DNA from: Epiperipatus broadwayi
Lineage: Eukaryota; Onychophora; Udeonychophora; Euonychophora; Peripatidae
Length of the DNA: 64,000 nt
Direction of reading: 5' to 3'
NCBI GenBank assembly: GCA_028023455.1
Contig: JAQFVV010000503.1
Span: 248,001-312,000, forward strand
Positions 37,741-47,889 of this stretch are shown here, piece after piece. How positions within the stretch are numbered: the stretch's first letter is position 1; each line of letters begins with the position of its first letter. Position numbers and translations under genes: made by a program. The notes under the pieces were generated by a model. The model did not search any database, was not told the origin of the DNA, and saw only the letters and a program-made list of their open reading frames with translations.

Positions 37741-38106
37741 GGAGCAAAACTTACTAACAAAATATTGATGTTTTTAAATATTTATTATATGTCATTTTTA
37801 ACTTTTTCTTTTTAAATTGCTTGTTTTTCTATTAAACTGTATATTTTTTTATAAAATCCAATATGGAAGATGTGACTGTTGTTAATTGTCCAAAAATAAT
37901 TAAAGGGAGGTATTTTTTTAATTAAAGTTTTACTTAAAATAAATGGGATTAAGTAGATTAAAGATTTTCTTTTGTATAAAACATGTTGTCAAATCTATTT
38001 CTAATCTGGAAATAGATTTGAATTTATTTTTGGACGTTATCTTACAATTGCATCTTTCAAAAACAACTAACTAATTAATTATAAGCATTCCAGAAATACC
38101 TGCACA

Positions 38107-38393
38107 AGGGTATAAATAATGGCTGGATTTTTAAAGCACAGATTAGATTAGCTACTCTAGTGAAAATGATTGTTAACATCATGGTGAAACTTAAAATGAT
38201 GTAGCAGTAAATCCACCACTCTTCATCGGCCCTATGAGCCATCATCTGCTGCTACCATAATATCCTGCTGCCCTGAAATGAAGAAAGATCTAAAAAGAAC
38301 TTTAGATTGCTAATAGAAGTTTTCTGCCACCGAAGAACTTGCATTTCAATTGCTGTGCACATGCTGTACTAAATTGGACTCTTAAAATTGCAA
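38107..38393 (+). promoter_or_regulatory. Possible TATA promoter and non-coding first exon
   Basis: GGGTATAAATAATGG supplies a TATA-like box near 38109. The following 250 bp are noticeably less AT-rich than the surroundings and end in ATTGCAAG|GTAACT, a good donor-site consensus. No open frame continues through it. This is a weak, pattern-based call; random TATA strings are frequent in such DNA. Confidence 0.25.
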
Positions 38394-39385
38394 GGTAACT
38401 TCCAAACCGCCACCATTGAAACTAAATCTAGCTTGATTAATTAATCTCGAATTCTACTAATCAAGATTTCTCATGTATTATTTAACTTTGCTTTTTATAT
38501 AAATCTGTGAATGTAAATTTGCTCTCAAATGATTTCTTTATATCTAATCCTATCTCATATGCTCTTAACTTTCTTTAACTTTGGTGTGGTCATTTATTTA
38601 TATGTATTTATTATTTGATTTATATATCTGCTTGCTTATTATTATGTCAATCTCACAAACTGGCGAGCTTAATTTCTAAAAATCTTTTCTGTCATTTTTT
38701 TCTTCTTCTAAACCTTCATACAAAGGTTATTAACGTCCCCTTAAAATATATATGTAATGCATTATAAATTAATATGTTCGCCAGTGTGTTTTTACGAATC
38801 AGCATTTTATGTTGGTTTATTATAAAAATATATTTGTTTAACTCTGGATTTTCTACCTGCAGTGAAAATCCAGAACTCAAGCTAATTAATGCTCTGAAAC
38901 ATTTATTTTATAATTATTTATTAAATTCTGAAAGGGTGACTTATAATTTGTTTTCGATATATAACTGCTAATCTTACTTCATTTTTCATACTCTTAAAAT
39001 ATCAAATATAATATTTAAATATTCCAGTTATTATAAAAATCAATGAAGGTGGGATTGATTTATTTTAAATATCAGAAAAGGGATGGGGGTAAATCTTAAT
39101 GTTTCTTTTACTAAATCAAATCTTAACGTATATTTTATTAATTTGAAATCTAAATCTTAATGTTTCTTTTGCTATATAAAATCTTCAAGTATATTTTAAG
39201 TAAATGAAATGTAAATCTCTCTATATATATTATAACTGCATAGCATATTATTTGTCTAAATTATAGTACTCAAACAAGGGTCATTTATTTTAAAGCAGTA
39301 AATTATATTTCATGTCATTAGTGACATTTATCATTACTGCATTTCTGACATTTAGCCTATCTTCGTATTATATATATATATATTA
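38394..39385. other. AT-rich non-coding stretch
   Basis: Nothing I can identify. The 65-codon frame at 38774-38971 is unrecognised. Confidence 0.5.
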
Positions 39386-39389
39386 CATG

Positions 39390-39715
39390 CTTCTAGTCTT
39401 CTAATCTGGGGGTTGCGACAAGTTTGAACCCATAGATTTCTTCTCGTACCTCATTCCATAGATAGTTGAGCTATCTGGAACCACATTTATTTCGTATAAA
39501 ATGCCTCTGGCAGTGATCCCGTAAGTTTGGCACATGCTATGCATATTCACTTTGTATAGATAAAAGGCCTCTCGTGTCGGTTATACCAGCAAAAGTCTGG
39601 GCCATGCCATGCCTATCCACTTTTCTCTAAGCACTACCCAAGAAGGGGGTGTGAGATTTCGTTTTTCATCCAGAAGCATGACCTTTTCCTCTTAGTTATT
39701 TTTAGGCTATTATGT
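39390..39715 (-). repeat. SINE-like segment with tRNA-like head and dimeric 70-bp repeat
   Basis: The block is far less AT-rich than its surroundings. On the minus strand AGATAGCTCAACTATC followed about 35 nt later by GGGTTCAAACTTG resembles the A and B boxes of a tRNA-derived polymerase III promoter (about 39400-39480). On the plus strand two related 70-bp units follow in tandem (about 39485-39555 and 39555-39625), each with ATAAAA, CCTCT and CATGC...CACTTT. A diverged tRNA-related SINE is plausible but unproven. Confidence 0.4.
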
Positions 39716-40480
39716 CAGCACCGCAAACTTCTTCGTATTTATTATTTCTTTTGCTTCATGACCCAGTTTTAATGCTCTAATATTAAAATTACGCTTTGCT
39801 TAAAAGATATATATAAATGCCAATTACTTCTATTTTATTAATTAAGTTTATTTCAATCATATACAATCTCACCATCATAATTTATATATCTATATTTAAG
39901 AGTATCTATATGCCTTGGGGAAAATAAAGCGTTCATCTTACTATTGTTAAAATAATTTTTCATTAAATATTTTGTCATAGTTTCAAATATAATGTTTTCA
40001 AATGTATTTTGTTTATTTTCATGACCTCAATGGCGTGAAAATAGTTTATATCATATGTATAATGAATTTCAGAACGCTCCCTAGAAAAATATATGTTAGT
40101 CACCATGTTTCTGAACCATAAATCAAAGCGTTAATGGCAGTATTATGTAATTCTTTCTAATAACTGATTGGCATTTTAATATTAGACCCACCAAAGATGT
40201 GTGTTTATTTGTAATATATTATTTAGCTAATAAAGAGCATATGAGAAATAATAGCATGAATGACACTATGTAATTATCTACCGCTTGCTCATTCACGCAC
40301 ACACTAATGTATATAATTAATTTATAAATGTATAATAATTTGTCAGTATATTAAACTATATTTTTATTGTCTAACTTATTTGAGTAGTTTGAATTCCTTT
40401 TCCTCCACTTCCACATATTACAGCCATGCTTATGTATATTTTAATATAGTCATAGTTAATAGATGTCTCATTGTTTTGCT
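39716..40480. other. AT-rich non-coding stretch
   Basis: Nothing I can identify. Confidence 0.4.
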
Positions 40481-40499
40481 CACTTTGCTAGGCGTCCAG

Positions 40500-40690
40500 A
40501 TTAAGATTAATTCTCATGTGCCATCACTATTATGTTATCCATTAGGTGTTTAGATCTGAGGCTTAGAGAGTGGGTTCGAATTCAGGCTGGTCCCTGATCT
40601 ATATCTTGGACTTGACTGGGTTTGAAGTATATTTTGTGAGTTCCAGCTCATGTTAGATGAATAAACATATTTTGACTGGCACAATATGTA
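40500..40690 (+). repeat. Possible tRNA-related SINE fragment
   Basis: GTGGGTTCGAATTCAGG is a good polymerase III B-box match. An upstream A box is only loosely suggested around TTAGGTGTTTAGATCTGAGG. The tail to about 40690 is moderately complex and non-coding. It does not fold by eye into a full tRNA. Confidence 0.3.
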
Positions 40691-40704
40691 ATATTCAAAT
40701 CAGT

Positions 40705-41862
40705 ATATATATCAAAATACAATAAAATTCACATAAATTATAGTTACTTTTAGAAGTACATTTAACTATACATCTTATAGTCTTTATCAGCTATATAACA
40801 TTGAATAATCAAAATGAGACATCCTTTCATAATACCCATAATTCATTTTAGATTTAGTTCTCCCACAATTCTGGAATTTTAACATTTAATGATTGCCGAT
40901 TCATTAACATTTCTTGAAATCAACATAGTCCTTTTTTATTTTATATTTATTGTGGCACAGCTTAATTTGCATAAATTTTATATTTTTGTAATCAAATTTA
41001 AAGTCATATTGACAAGATTTATTGTGATCAAATATAACACATGAAGATTTATTTATGTCTTTTCCTGATTGTTTCTTTTTTTGAATTCTATTATATAAAA
41101 TCATATGCTCTTTTATTCTCTTCTCAAATGTACATTTAGATTCAACAATATATTGTAGGCCACATTTACATATCAATGTATAATATATTTTTGATTAAAA
41201 TTTGAATTTTGAATTTTAGAGTTATTAAATAATATATGAGTATTATCTGTTGAGAAAAAAGCAATATATGACACAAACCATTATAAATTCTTCTAATAAA
41301 CTTGACCTGCTCATCTGATATAAAAAGCATTGGAATCCATTTTATTTCTAAAATTCAAAATTCAAATTTTAATCAAAATTGTATATATAAATTGATATGT
41401 AAATGTGGCTTGCAATATATTGGTAAATCTAAATGTACATTAGAGAAGAAAATAAAAGAGCATTAGCTTTTATATAATAGAATTCAAAAAAATATTAAAT
41501 AAACCATTTACTATTATATTTGATCATAATAAATCTTGTCACTATAGATTTGAATTTGATTATAAAAAAAAATATGCAAATTGAACATTGCCCCAATAAA
41601 AAAAGAATAAAAGAGGCTATGTTGATTTCAAAAACTCATCAAATGTTAATAAATCAGCAATCAACAAAATGTTAAAACAACAGAATTGTGAGAGAAATAA
41701 ATCTAAATTGAACTATGGGTTCTGTGAAAGGATGTCTCATTTTGATTATTCAATGTTATATAGTTTATAAAGACTACAAGATGTATAGTTGAAAGTATTT
41801 CTAAAAATAACTATAATTTATGTAAATTTTACTGTATTTTGATATATATATATATATATATG
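40705..41862. mobile_element. Head-to-head pair of truncated PLE 3' ends
   Basis: A minus-strand PLE C-terminal fragment (frame 41176-40904, with QYIVESKCTFEKRIKEH and a CKCG cysteine pair) faces a decayed plus-strand copy (41390-41690, with QYIGKSKCTLEKK). The flanking tails also match as reverse complements: the 40710-40846 stretch against 41710-41845, and AAAATTTGAATTTTGAAT near 41200 against its complement near 41355. Arms are about 510 bp with a core of about 130 bp. The G of YIG is altered to V in the minus copy. Both copies are broken and related to PLE family A. Confidence 0.85.
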
Positions 41863-41882
41863 TATTGATGTGAAACACACGC

Positions 41883-41918
<36 letters not shown>

Positions 41919-42105
41919 TGAAACAGATATTATGTTCCTCATATAAATATTCAAAAGACCCCCCCCATTTAAAAATGTCTAGCGTGATTCAGTCTAATTG
42001 GGAACGCAATAAATTTTGATTTGTTTAAAAAAAAATCATATTTTTAATTTTGGAGATTGATGAATTTGAATAAAATGTTATATCGTCTTATTTTACTTTT
42101 TTTTT

Positions 42106-42138
42106 TTTTATCTGTCTCGATAAAAAAAAAAAATGAAA

Positions 42139-42185
<47 letters not shown>
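42106..42185. repeat. Poly-T then poly-A tracts
   Basis: A T run near 42101-42110, a 12-13 A run and then about 43 A residues (42142-42185). Poly-A this long could be the tail of a retroposed copy, but I see no recognisable body upstream. The frame at 42057-42248 spans it and is spurious. Confidence 0.8.
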
Positions 42186-42187
<2 letters not shown>

Positions 42188-42485
42188 ATCAAATGATAAA
42201 TGCTCTACAAACCAAGAATTGCTAGTTCAAATGTCTACCAATCGGTAATAATTAATAAAATGATGAAAGCGTATAAATCATAAATACTTGACTGCTTCTA
42301 ATCTTATAATGTAACAGAGTTTATAGTATAAGAATATATTTTATATTTGACTAAATTATAAATGCTTTAATTACCAAATGATGAATACTCCACAAACCAA
42401 GAATTGCTAATTTAAATGTTTACCAATCAGTAATAATTCAAAGATAAAAATGTTATATAAATCATAAATGTTAACTGCTACCAAG
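42183..42485. repeat. Two direct copies of a 186-bp-period repeat
   Basis: The block around CAAACCAAGAATTGCTA with ACCAATC and GGTAATAATT recurs with period about 186 bp (42183 and 42369). The second copy ends in the CAAGCTTCTTCTCATAAA motif that founds the minisatellite beginning at 42480. Confidence 0.85.
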
Positions 42486-42990
42486 CTTCTTCTCATAAAG
42501 GAAAAAAATAACTATTGTTGAATTGGAATATTTAACTTCTTCTCATAAATGGATTCAAAATGAATTATTGTTAAATTAGAATAATTCCAAGCTTCTTCTC
42601 ATAAATGGATTCAAATGAATTATTGTTAAATTAGAATAATTCCAAGCTTTTTCTTATAAATATTCAAAATATATTGTTAAATTAGAATAATTCCAAGCTT
42701 CTTCTCATAAATGGATTCAAATGAATTATTGTTGAATTAGAATATTCCAAGCTTCTTCTCATAAATGATTCAAAATAATTATTGTTAAATTAGAATAATT
42801 CCAAGCTTCTTCTCATAAATGGATTCAAAATGAATTATCATTGAATTAGAATATTTCCAAGCTTCTCATAAATGAACTATTGTTGAATTAGAACGTTTCC
42901 AAGCTTCTTCTAATAAATGGATTCAAAATGAACTATTATTGAATTGACTATTTCCAAGCTTTTTCATAATTGAATTTGAAATGAACTATT
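42480..42990. repeat. Minisatellite, about nine copies of a 56-bp unit
   Basis: The unit begins CCAAGCTTCTTCTCATAAAT, then GGATTCAAAATGAATTATTG and TTAAATTAGAATAATT. Copies vary by small deletions and substitutions. The array ends near 42990 with more degenerate copies. Non-coding. Confidence 0.92.
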
Positions 42991-43169
42991 GATAATAAAA
43001 AGGAACTGCTTCTAACTCTTTATAAGTAAAATAAAAATGAGTTATCATGTGGATAGAAATGAATTTTGTTAGAAATTGCAAATTAATTGTTATTTAAAAA
43101 ATTTTTTTGTTACTAAAAATTAAATTGGTTATCCAGTTGTTCAGTTTTGTTTGATTTATCGCATCACTC

Positions 43170-43474
43170 ACCAATTATAGCACTGGTTCATGAGAATCTC
43201 ATGCATTCTGAGCTACGCTCTGACATAATAGACCCAGGCCAGTCAGGTTGTAGTAAGACGGAACTCTAGTGGTGCTGTTTGGAAAACCAAACATATAAAT
43301 GTTTAGATGTTCACAGTCTCTATGGTACTACATCCTCTGATGAGCAGGAAATATTGTTGTAGGAGGCATTAACATCTGCATTAGGAATGTCAATTGATAG
43401 TTCCTTCCTACAGCATGCTCATCAGAAAATAATTACAACTGATGTAAAAAAAGGGTTGTACGCGGGTCCGGTTA
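43170..43474. repeat. Less AT-rich block with short inverted repeat
   Basis: CTGATGAGCAGGAAATAT...TGTAGGAGG (about 43338) is mirrored by CCTACAGCATGCTCATCAG (about 43409). The block ends in GGGTCCGGTTAC just before a TA tract. No coding content. It may be a SINE or element terminus. Confidence 0.4.
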
Positions 43475-43498
43475 CAATATATATATATATATATATAT
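43475..43498. repeat. (TA)n at the LINE 5' border
   Basis: A short TA tract immediately precedes the truncated LINE start. Confidence 0.85.
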
Positions 43499-45071
43499 TC
43501 TGCAATAAGAAAAAAGATGAAATTATTACTAAAAAGAGAGATGACATCATGAAATGGCCAAAAAACTTCTATCAAGAATTATATAGTAATAAAGAACAAG
43601 TGCCTCCTATATCTATTATATCTTTTGAATTTCCCAGAATTTTAAATGAAGTGAGACATGGAATTAAATTTATGAAAAAAGAAAAGCTCCAGGTACTGAT
43701 GGAATTATAAATGATATATTAAAAGAAATAGGTGAAGAAATAGATTTTTTTTTACCAAAGTTATATACTAAATGTTTAAAAGATAAAGATGTACCAGATG
43801 ATTGGAAAAATTCTGTATTAATATTAATATTTTAAAAAGGTGATAAAGAAATTATTAGAAATTACAGATCTATCAGCTTTTTATCAGTTTTATACAAAAT
43901 TTTTACAAAGATAATTATAACTCGTCTACAGAGAACATTGGATTTCCACCAACCAGAAGAACAAGCTGGATTTAGAGATGGGTTTAGTACAGTAGATCAT
44001 ATTCAGGTATTGAGAGAGGGTATAAAAAGGACAAATGAATATGAGTTGCCATTAAGCTTTGGATTTGTAGATTATGAAAAGGCATTTGATTCTATAAACA
44101 TTTTTTCAGTAATTAAAGCATTGGATCATTAAGGTATAAATCCAGAACATTGTCATATTTTAAAGAATATTTATAAAATTGCAACAGCAATAATTAGATT
44201 ACATAATGATACTCAAAAAGTTAACATTGAGAAAGGTGTAAGACAGGGTGACTCTATATCCCCAAAACGTTTTACAGCAGTGCTACAAAAAGTATTTTGT
44301 AGATTGAAATGGGAAGCTAAAGGAGAGAAGATAAATTGAGATTATTTAAATCATTTAGATTTTACAGATGATGTAGTTGTTTTTTGCAAATAATGCTTTA
44401 GAAATGCAGGAAAAGTTGCAGGATCTATCCGATGAAAGTAGGACTAAAGATAAATGTTAAAAAAACTAAAGTAATGTTCAATGGATTTTTCAAAATATGA
44501 AAATAAAGATTGATTATGGTGGGTTAGAAGAAGTTAACAACTACAAATCCCTTGGTCAGATTATTAATACAGATGGAAATATAATGGATAAAGTTAATCA
44601 TAGAATTAAACTTGGTTGGGGTGCATTTGGTAGGAATAACTTGATACTAAAAGTAAATATGCCTATGTGTTTGAAAAGAAAGGTTTTTAATAAATGTGAT
44701 TTGCCAGTTTTTACTTATGAATCTGAAAATTGGACACTTAATAAAAGAGAAATACATAAACTTTAGACCACTCAAAGAAGTATGGAAAGATGCATGTTAT
44801 GAGTAACAAGAACAGATTGAAAATGCAATATATGGGTAAGAAAACAAACAGGTGTTACTGACTTTATTGAAAAGAAAAAACTGAAGTGGAGTTGGGATGG
44901 ATATATTGCTAGATGAAATGAAAATGTATTGACAATCGAAATCTTAAACTGCATTACAACAAATTGTGAAAGTGTGCAGGGATGGTATGCAGAAGAGAAG
45001 CTAAAGATCAGACAAAATGGAATGAACTTGGAGAGACCTTTATCCTGCAGTGAATTGATAATGGTTGATGA

Positions 45072-45075
<4 letters not shown>
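43499..45075 (+). pseudogene. 5'-truncated RTE-type LINE, decayed
   Basis: Plus-strand reverse transcriptase relic of the same family as 59483-60559. It starts after the endonuclease (FYQELYSNKEQ) and continues through the RT palm, with QAGFRDGFSTVDHIQV and FVDYEKAFDS, and then GVRQGDSISPK. The catalytic box reads FTDD instead of FADD, and C-terminal motifs such as NLILK and CDLPVFTYES follow. At least six stops or frameshifts interrupt it. The 3' end runs into ATGGTTGATGATGATATATA and a long TA tract, matching the ATG-rich 3' terminus of the 59.5 kb copy. No functional product is expected. Confidence 0.9.

Positions 45076-45076
<1 letters not shown>

Positions 45077-45166
<90 letters not shown>
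45077..45166. repeat. (TA)n microsatellite at LINE 3' end
   Basis: About 90 bp of alternating TA follows a short GATGATGAT tail. It probably grew from the LINE's simple-repeat tail or lay at the target site. Confidence 0.95.
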
Positions 45167-45167
<1 letters not shown>

Positions 45168-46400
45168 TACTGATAATAACCTGTGTAAACTTTATTAAAA
45201 CTTAGGTTATATATAATGTTATTAAAAGAAAAATAAATCATAGGGGTGCCTCTTTTTGGTGTAAGACATTGCTTTTATTATTGGAAAATTTGTACTATAT
45301 TTTCTTGATAATTTTTTATAATCAATATTTAATAATGGTCTGCTTAGCCCAAATTATCTGAGATATGATTTAGCTTCCTTATCAATAGACATCACATGAT
45401 CACCATTTTCTTATCAAAAGATACAAAGTACTATCTGACTAGTATGAAATGGATTTATGAATTACTTATGGACTGAATCTCCAGATTTGTACTTTCAATT
45501 CTGAAATTGTCAAAAAATGCACTGATGAGTCATATTATTTGTTAAAGGAAAAGATTAAAATTTGAATTAAAATATGCAAATTTTATTACCCATTTTTTTT
45601 TAATTTTACACATATTTAACAAAAATTTAACTTCATAGTAAAAAAAAAAAATCAACATATTCTTCTTATAAAATAATACTGAACTCAACTCTTGGATTAG
45701 ATTAATGAACCTTTCTTTCAGTATATTTACAAACTTTTGTCCATTAATCTGAGAACAGTGATCAGTTGATTATATTGAATTTTATGTTGACCATATAATA
45801 TGCTTGTTGTAAATAAATTCAACTTTTTAAACCAACATTTGTAACAGAAAAAGCAGTTGTTGTTTTTTTACTAATATGTAATTTATGACTAATTAAAGAG
45901 ATTATGAAAATATTATTGTGAAAACAGTTCTGTTACTAAGTATTTTTTTTCATTTGTTTCCAATGTTATTCATTTGTAAAATAGCTATTTAAAAAAAGAG
46001 AATTTCTCAATAATCACATTCTTTAAGAAATTATTACTTTATCAATAATACTTTTGGATGAGTTTTCAGATTTATTTTATTGTAAAAATTATGTTTTTTT
46101 ATACAAGCATTTTGCAAAAAATATTTTATAGAACCTTATATTTAATATTCTAAGGGTATATTTAATAGGTAAGGGGTCTGTTTTATTTTTGTGTAAATCT
46201 AAGCGATCATCTAAGGGCATGAGATTTATGGTGACAGAATGGTGTTATTAATAGTAATTCTTTTTTTTAATTTAATGCTTTTATTAATGTCATTTAGAGA
46301 AAAGTTAGTGAATTTGTTCTTATGCATTAAAGAATTCTAACAAACTATGTGGTAAATGTGCATATAATATTTATATTATTTGTGTTTTCAGATATTGATA
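45167..46400. other. AT-rich non-coding stretch
   Basis: Nothing I can identify apart from A and T runs. Confidence 0.5.
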
Positions 46401-46427
46401 ATGATTGTAAAATAAATGTATTAATAA

Positions 46428-46985
46428 TACAATTCATAGTGAAATTAAATTATGTTCAAATGAAGACTTATTGAAAAGTGAAATTGATATGATAAAATAC
46501 TGAAAAAAATTAATAGTGAAATAAAATTATATCAGCATAATAATAAAAAGAATAATATAATGTGTGTCCGTTTTAATGCTTCAAAAGATTTGTTTGTTAA
46601 AAATAAAATATTATTTAATATGATTAATAAAAATATAATGTTATTATTTGTCTTGTTTATAAAAAGAAAAAAGATTAAATTTGTTAATTAATAATGATGA
46701 TGATTATAATAGTTTAGAAGTTATGAATTTGGTTTATATTATAAAATGTTTAGATTATATTAAAAATAATAAAGAAGTGTCATATGTTGGAACTACAAAA
46801 TATAAATTATATACAAGATTAAAACCACATTTGAACAATAAAAATTCTGCATTTTATGAACATATGAATCAATTTAAACATAAAGATTTTAAAATAGATT
46901 CATTGGAATATATTAGATCATATTTTGAAAGAATTACAAAATAGGGTATTTATATAAATCAAATGAAACCTCTAATGAATAAATT
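46428..46985 (+). pseudogene. GIY-YIG nuclease gene remnant, not of PLE type
   Basis: The open part (46681-46944, 87 codons) reads MNLVYIIKCLDYI then SYVGTTKYKLYTRLKPHL. That is a GIY-like (VYI) and YIG-like (YVG) pair with the expected downstream arginine (TRL), followed by FYEHMNQF. The frame continues after one stop for about 15 codons (YINQMKPLMNK). Upstream, in broken frames, lies a charged, helix-like stretch with HSEIKLCSNEDLLKSEIDM and CVRFNASKDLFVKNKI. Layout of a helical region followed by a C-terminal GIY-YIG nuclease resembles T5orf172/homing-type proteins of phages and large DNA viruses more than the PLE endonucleases nearby. That comparison is from memory of family layouts. A diverged inverted copy lies at 52182-52010. 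Confidence 0.6.
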
Positions 46986-47583
46986 GTTAATTGGAAAAAA
47001 AATAATAGGTTGATTTAATTAATTTGAAATTTGAAATTAAATAATCTGAAAGAGGATTATTTTACAAAAGGTATTTAAGAAATTAATATAAGAAATTTAA
47101 GATTGTTTGTAAGGAGATATTTAAGGTAACAGTAATTTGTATTTGTTATAAGTACTGAACTACTGTGGAATAATTACATTTATTTATGTATATTTTATTT
47201 TAATTGTTTATAAAAAAGACAATAAAAGAATATAGTCAAAACATTGGAGTATTGTTGTAATTTATAATAGTTCATATAATAAGTCAAGATTTATAAAGAA
47301 GATGATGCATGTTACTTGTTTAAATGATAGTAAAGATTAAATGATAATTTTTATATTTACGAATATTGAATTTATAATTATGGTGTAAAATATTATCTCA
47401 AACTCAGTAATCAGACTTTAAGAGTTGCCCATTTAATCTCCATTCTAGTATTCTCTAGTCAGGCCAATAATATCTGAAGAAATGAGAAGAAAAATGTTAA
47501 TTGAAATATTATTTTATATTATGCTGTGTTGGACAAAGTATAAATAAAATTGATTTCTCTGAAAACATTTGATAATTAAAACT
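46808..47583 (+). repeat. Left arm of outer inverted repeat
   Basis: It matches the reverse complement of 51419-52182 over about 770 bp with noticeable divergence. Shared marks include GTGTTGGACAAAGTATAAAT, TTCTGAAGAAATGAGAA-type blocks, a TAATTTATAGTAC-type block, and the C-terminal part of the GIY-YIG remnant. The arms enclose PLE element C and fragment D. Confidence 0.85.
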
Positions 47584-47889
47584 AAATAACATAAATAGAT
47601 CATATTCAATAGTCAAATATGTTTAAAAATACATATATACAAGCAACAAAGATTACAAATTATAAAATTATTATATAAAAGCCTTTTTCGGCAAATTATG
47701 TTTTTTTGCCCTTTTCAATATGTCTCCATGATTTAAAGCACATACAGTGACATCTATATCAATACATGAGAGAAGATAGATAAACAAATGGATATCTGAC
47801 ATGATCTATTATGTGATTTTTTCCCCTCAATTCTACTACAAAATTACTCTGTTATATATATTGAATGGATATATATCCACATATATTAA

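Larger units (their letters stand above)
34639..38100. other. AT-rich non-coding stretch
   Basis: No gene that I can support. Frames at 35400-35636 (minus) and 37307-37598 are short, the latter largely simple repeat. Includes a poly-C run near 35082. Confidence 0.5.

Noticed and set aside
42057-42248. 63-aa ORF with a long lysine run
   Set aside because: It is created by the poly-A tract; no start context or family.
43331-43360. CTGATGAG...GGAAA as a hammerhead ribozyme
   Set aside because: There is no room for stem II between the two core strings, and the C before GAAA is missing.
45041-45198. Coding frame through the (TA)n tract giving repeated IY residues
   Set aside because: Alternating TA is open in several frames by chance; it is a microsatellite after a LINE 3' end.
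45520-45560. CTGATGAGTC near 45.5 kb as a hammerhead core
   Set aside because: No matching GAC-GAAA partner follows at a suitable distance.
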